From Solobacterium moorei (GTDB lineage Bacteria; Bacillota_I; Bacilli_A; Erysipelotrichales; Erysipelotrichaceae): a stretch of DNA of 64,000 bases. The stretch covers positions 1,178,001 through 1,242,000 of the forward strand of contig NZ_AP028934.1 in NCBI RefSeq assembly GCF_036323475.1, written 5' to 3'. The notes beneath the pieces are model-generated. The model worked only from the letters and a program-made list of their open reading frames with translations. It did no database searches and was not told the origin of the DNA. This document shows, in pieces, positions 24,237 to 32,349 of the stretch (its first letter is position 1; each line of letters opens with the position of its first letter). The position numbers and the translations under genes were made by a program.

Positions 24237-27200
24237 ATGACTACACATCTATTCGTACGTAGCTGTTACACGTTACTGGATAGCACAATTCGCATTCCAG
24301 AGCTTGTTTCAACAGCGAAAAAATATGGATATCAAAGTGTTGCTTTGACCGACCATCATGTGATGCACGGCGTAGCGCGTTTTCTGCATGAATGCAAAAA
24401 AGAGGGAATTCATCCTATCATAGGATTAGAAGTTGATGTTTTCTATCATGAACAAAAAGTTCCTTTTTTACTACTTGCTAAAAATAATAAAGGCTATACA
24501 AATTTGATGAAGCTTTCTTCTATGCTATGTGATGGAAGAGAGTATGCAACATATGAAGAACTGATTCAATACTGTGAACATAATTTCCTTGTTGTGTATG
24601 GTGAAGGTGGATATTTTGATGCAGAACTCATCAGTGAAGATCGTACAGGAATTACACAGAAATTAGCGCTGATGAAATCAGAATTCCCTCCTTTCGATAT
24701 TGCAATTTCTTATGAAGAAACATCTTTATGGCGCTCTAAGAATGCAGTGTTAAAAGCGTTAGCGAAAGCACAAGGAATTCAGACAATTGCTTTAAATAAA
24801 ATCTATTATCTTGGACAAAAAGATTATGAAACATTAAAGGTATTATCCGCAATCAAACAGGGTACAACCTTGCGTGACAAGAATGTGACACCAATTACAG
24901 GAAGATACTTCTTATCAATCCCTGAAATGGAACAGATATATGATGCGGATGATTTACGTAGGACAGATGAAATCGCAAGCGAATGTCATTGCGATGGGAA
25001 TCTAGAAAAGACAGGGATACCTGAGTATCCATTAAAAGATGGTATCACAGCAGAGCAATACTTACCGCAATTATGTCTAGCAGGATTAAAGAAACGTTTA
25101 AATGGTGATTTAAAACCTGCGTATGTAGAACGTTTAAAATATGAATTACAAGTCATTCACCAGATGGGCTTTGAGGATTATTTCTTGATTGTCTATGACT
25201 TTATCCGTTATGGAAGACAAAAGGGAATTTATATTGGACCAGGAAGAGGTAGTGCTGCTGGTTCTTTGGTTGCGTATTGCTTAGGAATTACGATGGTAGA
25301 CCCTTTACAATATAATCTTTTGTTTGAACGTTTCCTCAACGCTGAACGTGTATCTATGCCGGATATTGACACAGATATCCCAGATATCCATCGCCAAGAA
25401 ATTATTGATTATGTATATCAAAAGTATGGTGAACAACATATTGCTAATATCATTACATTTGATACTTTAGCAGCGCGTGCTGTCTTACGTGATGTTGGTA
25501 AAGCAATGGATATTTCAAAGCGAGAAATCGATATGATTGTTGGACTGATTCCGCAAACGCCAAAGATTACGCTTAAGAAAGCGTATGAACAGAAAGAAAA
25601 ATTACGTGTATTACTCAATGCAAGTCCACAATTGATGACATATTTTAATATGGCAAAGCGGATTGAAGGACTTCCAAAAAATAAGAGTATCCATGCGGCT
25701 GGCATCGTCATGTCGGGAAAACCAATAGAAGAGATTATTCCGACAATACAAATGGCAGAGGGAATGAAGACAACACAGTTTGCTGGAAATTACTTGGAGG
25801 AAAGAGGCCTTATTAAGATGGACTTCCTTGGGCTTAAGAATCTAACAACGATTGATGAAATCGTACTGATGATTCACAAGAAAAATCCAGATTTTCATAT
25901 CCTATCTATCCCACTTCATGATGCAAAAACATATCGTTTATTTGCGCAAGCAGATACGATTGGAGTCTTCCAGTTTGAATCGGATGGCATGCGTAATTTA
26001 TTGCGGAAGATGAAGCCGAATTGTTTTGAAGATATTATTGCGGCGTTAGCACTCTTTAGACCGGGTCCTAAAGATCAGATCAATGTCTATCTAGAAGGTA
26101 GAAAGAATCCATCGTCGGTTGTATATCCATCCAAGGAATTGGAGCCAATTCTAAAGGAAACCTACGGTGTTACAATCTACCAGGAACAAGTTATGTTGAT
26201 GGCACAGATTGCGGCGAAGTTCTCACTAGTGAAAGCAGATATTCTTCGTAAGGCTATTTCAAAAAAGAATGAGGAAGAATTAGCTGGATTAAGACAAGAG
26301 TATGTACGTGGGTGTAAAGAGAATGGCTATAGTGATGAAACGGCTAGTTATCTCTTTGATTTAGCAGAGAAGTTTGCGGGGTATGGTTTTAATAAGTCAC
26401 ATGCGGTTGCGTATGGCTTGGTTGCGTATCAATTGGCATATCTAAAGGCAAACTATCCATTGGAGTTTTATACATCTATCTTAAATAGTGTGATTGGAGA
26501 TAGTACCAAGAGTGCAATCTATATTACTGAGTGTAGAAGAAAGCATATCTCTATCGAAGCGCCTGATGTAAATCGCTCCACAGATATTTATTATCACAAT
26601 GGAAAGTCGATTATTTTACCACTATCTATCATCAAAGATGTCGGAACATTAGCCGCTAGAACAATCTTGGATGAACGCGATAAGAAGGGAAGTTTTGGCG
26701 ATTACTTTGACTTTGTCGCAAGAGCTGTATTACGCAAGATTAATCGAACACAGCTAGAACGTTTGATATCTGCAGGTGCACTAGATTGTTTTGATTTAGG
26801 TAGAACCACAATGATGAATACCTTAGATGACGCAGTCAAGTATGCAAAATTGGTACAAGTTCCTTTCGGAACACAATTATCCATTGATCCACAACTTGTA
26901 TCTAAACCGGTTGTGGTTCGTATGAAGGATAGTCAAGAAGAACTCAGTGAAAATGAAAAAGCAGCACTTGGATTTAATCTGGGTGAGCAACCAATTGTTC
27001 ATTTAAGACAAAAACTAGGAATTACGTATCCGCCACTTGCGGAATTAAATAGTAATCGAGGTTTATACCGTGGGTTTGCGTATATTCAAAGTGTAAGACA
27101 AATTCGTACTCGTAAGGGAGATTTAATGTGTTTCTTAAAACTAACAGATGAAACAGGTGAAAGTGATATGGCGGTAATGCCAAATTTATATTCACAATAT

Positions 27201-27302
27201 GGTCAGTATCTTGTAAAAGGGGTTTATATTCAGTTTTATGCTAAAATTCAAGATGAAGCATCCTTTTTAGCAAATCAAATAGAAATAGTAAGGCAGAAAT
27301 AG
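24237..27302 (+). CDS. dnaE: DNA polymerase III alpha subunit DnaE
   Basis: A C-family replicative polymerase of 1021 residues. The N-terminal PHP domain (about 1-210) has LTDHHVMHG; the catalytic Asp pair is in PDIDTDIPD near residue 376. The fingers contain GPGRGSAAGSLVAY and FNKSHAVAYGLVAYQLAYLK. The C-terminal part ends in an OB-fold (RGFAYIQSVRQIRTRKGDLM). No 3'-5' exonuclease insert is visible, so PolC presumably exists elsewhere, as is usual in Bacillota. The start is set at 24237 because the 44 codons before it overlap the promoter and do not match the family. It is followed two bases later by a response regulator. Confidence 0.93.
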   Translation: MTTHLFVRSCYTLLDSTIRIPELVSTAKKYGYQSVALTDHHVMHGVARFLHECKKEGIHPIIGLEVDVFYHEQKVPFLLLAKNNKGYTNLMKLSSMLCDGREYATYEELIQYCEHNFLVVYGEGGYFDAELISEDRTGITQKLALMKSEFPPFDIAISYEETSLWRSKNAVLKALAKAQGIQTIALNKIYYLGQKDYETLKVLSAIKQGTTLRDKNVTPITGRYFLSIPEMEQIYDADDLRRTDEIASECHCDGNLEKTGIPEYPLKDGITAEQYLPQLCLAGLKKRLNGDLKPAYVERLKYELQVIHQMGFEDYFLIVYDFIRYGRQKGIYIGPGRGSAAGSLVAYCLGITMVDPLQYNLLFERFLNAERVSMPDIDTDIPDIHRQEIIDYVYQKYGEQHIANIITFDTLAARAVLRDVGKAMDISKREIDMIVGLIPQTPKITLKKAYEQKEKLRVLLNASPQLMTYFNMAKRIEGLPKNKSIHAAGIVMSGKPIEEIIPTIQMAEGMKTTQFAGNYLEERGLIKMDFLGLKNLTTIDEIVLMIHKKNPDFHILSIPLHDAKTYRLFAQADTIGVFQFESDGMRNLLRKMKPNCFEDIIAALALFRPGPKDQINVYLEGRKNPSSVVYPSKELEPILKETYGVTIYQEQVMLMAQIAAKFSLVKADILRKAISKKNEEELAGLRQEYVRGCKENGYSDETASYLFDLAEKFAGYGFNKSHAVAYGLVAYQLAYLKANYPLEFYTSILNSVIGDSTKSAIYITECRRKHISIEAPDVNRSTDIYYHNGKSIILPLSIIKDVGTLAARTILDERDKKGSFGDYFDFVARAVLRKINRTQLERLISAGALDCFDLGRTTMMNTLDDAVKYAKLVQVPFGTQLSIDPQLVSKPVVVRMKDSQEELSENEKAALGFNLGEQPIVHLRQKLGITYPPLAELNSNRGLYRGFAYIQSVRQIRTRKGDLMCFLKLTDETGESDMAVMPNLYSQYGQYLVKGVYIQFYAKIQDEASFLANQIEIVRQK

Positions 27303-27303
27303 T

Positions 27304-27972
27304 ATGGCAAAAATTTTAATTGTAGATGATGAAGCAAATATCCGTGAAGTCGTACGTGAGTATTGTGAAATCAATGGTTTTGAAACAGAAGAAGCAGAGA
27401 ATGGTTTAGTGGCAATTGAGAAGGTGAAGAATACACATTTTGATTGTGTGATCCTAGATGTCATGATGCCAGTGTTAGATGGTTTTTCTACTTGTAAACA
27501 AATTAAGAGTATCGACCAAGTTCCTGTGATTATGTTAAGCGCAAGACAAGAAGAATATGATAAGTTATTTGGCTTTGAGTTAGGTGTTGATGACTATGTC
27601 ACAAAGCCTTTCTCACCTAAGGAGCTGATTGCGCGCATTAAAGTTGTTTTAGAGCGTGGTAAAAAGACGCAGGCCAATTCCGATGTGATGATTTTTAAGG
27701 GATTACAGATTGATGTGCTCGGTAGAGTTGTGACAGTTGATGGTGAAAAAGCACCATTAACGCCAAAGGAAATTGATTTACTTCTTTATCTAGCAACACA
27801 TCCAAATGTTGCATTATCACGTGAAACGCTACTTGTAGAAGTATGGAATTATGATTATTTTGGTGATGATCGCACGGTTGATACACATATCAAGATGCTA
27901 AGACATAACTTAGGTCCTTACCGTGATTTTATTACAACAGTACGTGGAATGGGGTATAAGTTTGAAGCTTGA
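27304..27972 (+). CDS. OmpR/PhoB-family response regulator (first of two)
   Basis: 222 residues. Receiver domain: acidic DDE near residues 8-10, phosphoacceptor Asp near 51 in VILDVMMPVLDG, Thr/Ser switch in VIMLSARQEE, Lys in DDYVTKPFSPKEL. A C-terminal winged-helix DNA-binding domain follows (ALSRETLLVEVWNYDYFG; DRTVDTHIKMLRHNLG). It overlaps the sensor kinase gene and starts right after dnaE. The signal and targets are unknown. A closely similar pair lies at 46325-48458. Confidence 0.92.
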   Translation: MAKILIVDDEANIREVVREYCEINGFETEEAENGLVAIEKVKNTHFDCVILDVMMPVLDGFSTCKQIKSIDQVPVIMLSARQEEYDKLFGFELGVDDYVTKPFSPKELIARIKVVLERGKKTQANSDVMIFKGLQIDVLGRVVTVDGEKAPLTPKEIDLLLYLATHPNVALSRETLLVEVWNYDYFGDDRTVDTHIKMLRHNLGPYRDFITTVRGMGYKFEA

Positions 27973-29404
27973 TACACATGGTATCCGCTTTCGTTTGTGG
28001 CTAGCGTTCTTTACGATGGCCGTTGGCATTACGTTATTCATCGCTCTATTACAGACTGGCTTGATTCGTCCGTATTATCGTAATTCTAAGATTGCGGCAG
28101 TACGTACCGTCGCAGATCATATTCAACAAACACTCATCACAAATAATGCAAGTGGTAGTGGGGTAGAGTCTGCGATTCGTGAAGCGGTCAATAATAACGT
28201 ATGTATCGCTATTTATAATGATAGCGGAACACAAATCTACAGTGCAGATAGTTTAGGCGCAGGCTGTGCCTTACAAGATCCTAAGTCCGATGAGATTCAG
28301 GGTCTTTTAGACCTTTCAACGATTGACAGTAAACTACAGAATGGCGAACTCAGCATGAACATGACCAACCAACGTACTGGCCAAGAGATGATTATCTATG
28401 CTCGCCATATCCGTGAAAATCTTGGGAATTATTATCTGTTTGTCAATACTGCATTAGAGCCTATCGATAGTGTTGTAACATTCTTTACACGACAATATGC
28501 ACTCTATACGATTATCGTGATTGTCGTTGCCTCAATAGTGTCCTTGATGATTTCGGGTTTGGTAACTGATCCTATCATTCGTATGAAACAAGAAGCAGTA
28601 AAGCTATCACAAGCTGACTATAGTGCATATTTTGATGGTGGATCTTTGACAGAACTACAACAGCTCGCAAATAGTTTGAATACGGCTAACCGACAACTAT
28701 CAAAAATTGATGAGTTAAGAAGAGATCTTTTGGCGAATGTATCACATGATATCCGTACCCCAATGACGGACATTCGTGCATACGCAGAAATGATTCGAGA
28801 TATCTCTGGTAATGATCCAGTCAAACGTGATAAACACTTAGGGGTCATAATTAAAGAGACTGATTATATGACAAGACTTATCAACGATATGAGCGAGCTT
28901 GCCAAGATGCAATCAGGTAATTACGTACTCAATCGTACAAATATGGATCTGGCGGATAAGATTCGCGAAATTATCGAATTAAACCAAAAGTCTATCACCC
29001 AAGGTGGACAGATTGTGGAGCTAAAGATTCCTGGTACCCTATATATCTATGCGGATGAAGTAAAGATTGGACAGGTTATTACAAACCTCTTAACCAATGC
29101 CTTAAAACATACTGCCGCAGGACAACACATTACAATACAAGCGTATCGTAAGCCTGATGAGGAAACAATGCATTTTGAGATATGTGATGATGGTGAAGGA
29201 ATCCCTGAAAGTGAACTACCATACGTATGGGATCGTTATCATAAGACATCACGTTCTTTCTCACGCAATCAATTAAATACAGGCTTAGGTCTTGCAATTG
29301 TTAAAGCAATTCTAGATGCACATGATGCACAATATGGCGTTATGAGTATTGTTGGAAAGGGTTCAACTTTCTGGTTTGAATTAAGGGAAACACATGAAGC
29401 TTGA
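27962..29404 (+). CDS. Sensor histidine kinase (first of two)
   Basis: About 480 residues. One helix (about 5-30) is followed by an extracytoplasmic sensor of roughly 145 residues and a second helix (about 175-200). Then come a HAMP-like linker, a HisKA dimerisation domain with phosphoacceptor His in NVSHDIRTPMTDIR, and an HATPase_c domain (NLLTNALKHT, CDDGEGIPE, GLGLAIVKAI). The start is set at TTG 27962, overlapping the regulator by 11 bases; GTG 27944 is an alternative. It shares its end with the next gene in an ATGAAGCTTGA overlap. Partner of the preceding regulator. Confidence 0.9.
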   Translation: MKLDTHGIRFRLWLAFFTMAVGITLFIALLQTGLIRPYYRNSKIAAVRTVADHIQQTLITNNASGSGVESAIREAVNNNVCIAIYNDSGTQIYSADSLGAGCALQDPKSDEIQGLLDLSTIDSKLQNGELSMNMTNQRTGQEMIIYARHIRENLGNYYLFVNTALEPIDSVVTFFTRQYALYTIIVIVVASIVSLMISGLVTDPIIRMKQEAVKLSQADYSAYFDGGSLTELQQLANSLNTANRQLSKIDELRRDLLANVSHDIRTPMTDIRAYAEMIRDISGNDPVKRDKHLGVIIKETDYMTRLINDMSELAKMQSGNYVLNRTNMDLADKIREIIELNQKSITQGGQIVELKIPGTLYIYADEVKIGQVITNLLTNALKHTAAGQHITIQAYRKPDEETMHFEICDDGEGIPESELPYVWDRYHKTSRSFSRNQLNTGLGLAIVKAILDAHDAQYGVMSIVGKGSTFWFELRETHEA

Positions 29405-30068
29405 TTATCTAGGTGGAACAGACTTTCTCATTGACCAAGGGGAAGAGTTTTACCGTATGAACGCAGATACAGAATTACTTGGTCGCTTTCTACGTATCAA
29501 ACATCAACATCGCTTTCTTGAAATTGGTTGTAATACAGGTGCAATATTGCTGTACGCATCATTACGTAAACCAAAAGAACTGGTTGGTGTAGATTTGTTT
29601 CCAGAAATATTTGAACTAACAAGAGAGAATTTAGAGCGATATCAAGTAGATGCACAATTACATGCATGCAGGATTCAAGATTATCAAGATAAACCCTTTG
29701 ATGTGATTGCATGTAATCCACCATACTTTTCTACATCAAATCAAAATTTGATGAATGTAAATCAGTATAAAAGAGCAGGTAGACATGAAGAAAATTTACC
29801 GCTTAGTGAGCTATTTACAGCAGTGAAACGATTGTTAAAGTCAAATGGCTCGTTCTATCTTGTGCATCGTGCTAGTAGATTAAATGAGATTTATCAATAT
29901 GCAAGCAGAATGGGGATGTTACCTGTAAGAGTAACGTTTGCCTATGATCACATGAATGGGGTGGCGAAAGCAGTACTCATTGAATTTCAATTTGCGACAT
30001 CGCATGAATGTTTAATTCACGAACCAGTTTATCTAAATGATCGTAGTACATTTCCTACAATTGAATGA
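29394..30068 (+). CDS. TrmN6-like class I methyltransferase (tRNA A37 N6)
   Basis: 224 residues. It has the SAM-binding motif LEIGCNTGAILLYAS near residue 44, the acidic VGVDLFPE motif and the catalytic NPPYF near residue 106, typical of N6-adenine methyltransferases. The N-terminus (LGGTDFLIDQGEEFYRMNADTELL) matches the TrmN6/YfiC group, which modifies A37 of tRNA1(Val). It is translationally coupled to the kinase gene by an 11-base overlap. It is closed by a bidirectional terminator. RNA versus other substrate is inferred from family resemblance. Confidence 0.85.
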   Translation: MKLDYLGGTDFLIDQGEEFYRMNADTELLGRFLRIKHQHRFLEIGCNTGAILLYASLRKPKELVGVDLFPEIFELTRENLERYQVDAQLHACRIQDYQDKPFDVIACNPPYFSTSNQNLMNVNQYKRAGRHEENLPLSELFTAVKRLLKSNGSFYLVHRASRLNEIYQYASRMGMLPVRVTFAYDHMNGVAKAVLIEFQFATSHECLIHEPVYLNDRSTFPTIE

Positions 30069-30078
30069 GCTATGATAA

Positions 30079-30107
30079 AAATCCACCAATCGGTGGATTT
30101 GTTGTTT
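30079..30107. terminator. Bidirectional terminator between convergent genes
   Basis: AATCCACC pairs with GGTGGATT around AATC. T-rich tracts follow on the plus strand (TGTTGTTT) and on the minus strand (TTTTTATC). It can serve both the methyltransferase gene and the gene ending at 30116. Confidence 0.75.
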
Positions 30108-30115
30108 ATAGGCTG

Positions 30116-31159
30116 TTATGGCGCTACTGTTGGAACAGGTGTTGGAGTAGCGTTAGGATCAGCTTCTGGCGTAGGAGTTGGTGTAACTTCAGGTGTTGGG
30201 GTTGGTTCTACCGTTGGCTCAGGAGTTGATTCTGGGGTAGGTTCTGGTGTTGGAGTAGCTTGAGGATTATCGTTAAGTGTTCCTTGCGTTGTATTTGTTT
30301 CTGTTGCTGGAGCTGTTGATTTTAGAGTGTAGCATACAACTTCGGCTGGACTTAAGAAACGCATATCTGCACCAATCGTACCGACTCCGTTTGTGATATC
30401 AAGCATAAATGAATTTTGAATCAAGTGCTTTCCACGCAGATAATTGACTGCCTTATCAGGTGCATAGTAGGCTCCAAGGAAGTAGTATGCTTGACCTCCT
30501 AAAGAATGACCTGCTAGGAAGTAATCTGTTGTATCAAGAGGAACTAGTGATGCAGTGTCTGGTGTATGACAAACAGTAATAACATAGTTATCACTACTTA
30601 CATTTGCGTAAGCTGTGTTAACATCTGGCGTACTGCCTAATTCATTTTCAAGTCCAACTAATGAGATAAATCCAGATGAACCGTTATGAATGGATACAGA
30701 AGTATTTGATAGAACTTCAAAGTTTGCGGTTTGTAGGATAGATAATACATGAGATTTGATATCCGCAGTTGCACAGTCTTGATCACCTAATACTGCAAAC
30801 TTGCCGAGTGGAGCTTTGATGGAAGCTAGTGCAGTTTTGACTTCATCATCAGATTCTGTTGTGATTGTTGCGTTAGGAGCGTAGATATCGCCACCAAATA
30901 CAACTGCATCAGGAGCGATGCGATTGATGGTATCCACTAGCTTTTGTAAACGGCTTTGATTCATGTGATTGCCATAATAGATATCAGAGACATATAAGAT
31001 TTTGGTGTTATTAAGATCTTGTGGAATCTTATCCGATGTAAGTGCTTGGTAGCGTACTGTAAATTTACTTGGCGAAAGTAAGAATGCATCTACCAATAGA
31101 TATAGAATTAAACCGAATATAATACCCAAAATCAATAATATCTTTTGTATTTGTTTCAT
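30116..31159 (-). CDS. Metallophosphoesterase-fold protein with lost metal ligands
   Basis: 347 residues. An N-terminal membrane helix (about 7-28) precedes a YkuE/YaeI-type calcineurin-like fold. Metal-site motifs can be aligned but are altered: D-x-H becomes D59-I-Y61; GD is kept at GGD91; GNH[DE] becomes G125-D-Q-D; the H in CHTPD (198) is kept; G-H-x-H becomes GH218-S-L220. Residues about 280-347 form a Thr/Pro/Glu-rich repeat tail (TPEPTPESTPEP), possibly wall-spanning or flexible. The lost ligands make normal phosphatase activity unlikely. It is divergently arranged with the HAD-like gene at 31225, which is degenerate as well. Confidence 0.8.
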   Translation of the reverse strand: MKQIQKILLILGIIFGLILYLLVDAFLLSPSKFTVRYQALTSDKIPQDLNNTKILYVSDIYYGNHMNQSRLQKLVDTINRIAPDAVVFGGDIYAPNATITTESDDEVKTALASIKAPLGKFAVLGDQDCATADIKSHVLSILQTANFEVLSNTSVSIHNGSSGFISLVGLENELGSTPDVNTAYANVSSDNYVITVCHTPDTASLVPLDTTDYFLAGHSLGGQAYYFLGAYYAPDKAVNYLRGKHLIQNSFMLDITNGVGTIGADMRFLSPAEVVCYTLKSTAPATETNTTQGTLNDNPQATPTPEPTPESTPEPTVEPTPTPEVTPTPTPEADPNATPTPVPTVAP

Positions 31160-31224
31160 GTGTTTTCCTCGCGTGTATTATCATATCACATCTATGTGAT
31201 ACAATAAGCACACGAGGGAAGAAA

Positions 31225-31992
31225 ATGTTAACAAGTAAAGGCTATATCATACAATTAGAAGCATTGATGCAGCAAAAACAAGCCATGCCAGGTGCTAAAG
31301 AACTGATTCATGCATTCCAAATGGAGAATATCAGTTATTTGATTTTGACAGAGCGTTCTTCTGTAACAGCTGATGAAATATTAAATCAGTTAGAACATTG
31401 TGGAATTCATGGCGTTAGAAAAGAGAATATCTATACGTCTACAATGGCTGCAGTAGAATATATCGTTACACACGATAAAAAGGCGATTGATGTTGATTAC
31501 ATCGGTGGTAAGGGAATTCGCCAGGTGTTGACTGATACAGGTTTTCACATTACCCATCATCATCCACAGTATTTCTTTGTGGGAATGGACAGTAATTTAT
31601 CTTACGATGAATATCAGGATGTCTTTACACATTTAAGGAAGGGGAGCCAACTTGTGTCTGTGGATCATCGTCGTATTCAAATGGTTGATCAAGTTGAAAA
31701 GATTGGCAATGGCACAATTGTGCGTATGCTAGAGTATGCGGCTGGTGTAAAAGCGATGAACTTTGGTTGTGGAACAAGGATCTTATTGAAGTTCGCAAGT
31801 AAGCATCTACCATATTCCTTAAGTGAAATAATCATGATTGGAAATCGCTTTAAGAAAGATATTGTACCTGCATTACAGTTAGGAATGTTGACGTTCTATG
31901 TCGCGGGTAGTGAAGAGATGATGAAACAAGGTATAAATGATGAATTTCATCCAGATTATATTCTGGATGACTTAACAGGATTATTACGATAG
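31225..31992 (+). CDS. HAD-IIA (NagD-like) protein lacking catalytic residues
   Basis: 255 residues aligning end to end with NagD/PGP-type HAD phosphatases: KGYIIQLEALM at the start, MPGAKELIHAF, SYLILTERSS, YFFVGMD, IMIGNRFKKDI and a final DYILDDLTGLL. The catalytic positions have changed. The nucleophile Asp is Q10 and the general acid Asp is E12 (Q-L-E-A-L for D-x-D-G-[TV]); the motif III GK is G181-C182; the first motif IV Asp is N207; the last Asp (212) is kept. Very likely not a phosphatase; a binding or regulatory role is possible but unproven. A GAGGGAAGAAA-type ribosome site precedes the ATG. The NifX-like gene follows 21 bases later. Confidence 0.78.
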   Translation: MLTSKGYIIQLEALMQQKQAMPGAKELIHAFQMENISYLILTERSSVTADEILNQLEHCGIHGVRKENIYTSTMAAVEYIVTHDKKAIDVDYIGGKGIRQVLTDTGFHITHHHPQYFFVGMDSNLSYDEYQDVFTHLRKGSQLVSVDHRRIQMVDQVEKIGNGTIVRMLEYAAGVKAMNFGCGTRILLKFASKHLPYSLSEIIMIGNRFKKDIVPALQLGMLTFYVAGSEEMMKQGINDEFHPDYILDDLTGLLR

Positions 31993-32013
31993 AAATGAAA
32001 AGAGGAGAGCGAT

Positions 32014-32349
32014 ATGAAGATTTTGGTTCCAATAGAGAATGGTATGATTTATCAACATTTCGGTCATACACCTGCATTTCGTTTGTATGATGTTGAAGGA
32101 AATACGGTTCTTCATACAAAGGATTATGTAACAACTGGACATGGTCATGTGGTGATGTGCCAGATAGTGTTAGATTTAGGTGTTAATGTTGTGATTGCAG
32201 GAGGATTTGGTATGCCTGTACAGAAAACACTATCTTCCAATGGTATTCAAATTTATGGTGGCGTTAGCGGTAGAGCAGATGATGCAGTACTTGCATATCT
32301 TGCTGGTACACTAGCGTATGATCCAGATATTCCCGTCTTTAGAAGTTAG
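32014..32349 (+). pseudogene. NifX/NifB-type Fe-Mo cofactor-binding domain protein, 3' end replaced by an IS
   Basis: The frame MKILVPIENGMIYQHFGH with GHGHVVMCQIVLDLGVNVVIAGG-type features matches the small dinitrogenase iron-molybdenum cofactor-binding fold (NifX/NafY-like), common in anaerobes without nitrogenase. The IS1634-type element enters after codon 106 and substitutes PVFRS for the native ending, which survives at 34398-34427 as AKQHCECHH. The intact gene would be 115 codons. The truncated product keeps nearly the whole fold but loses the Cys/His-rich tail, so it may still be made and fold. An AGGAGAGCGAT ribosome site is present. Confidence 0.82.
32169..32331 (+). repeat. 163-bp direct repeat, left copy (target duplication)
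   Basis: This segment, GTTAGATTTAGG to CAGATATT, is identical over 163 bases to 34235-34397. Both copies directly abut the IS1634-type element, so it is read as its target-site duplication. Confidence 0.92.

Noticed and set aside
30072-30263. Plus-strand Gly/Val repeat frame of 63 codons
   Set aside because: It is the antisense of the Thr/Pro/Glu repeat tail of the minus-strand metallophosphoesterase-like gene; no ribosome site.
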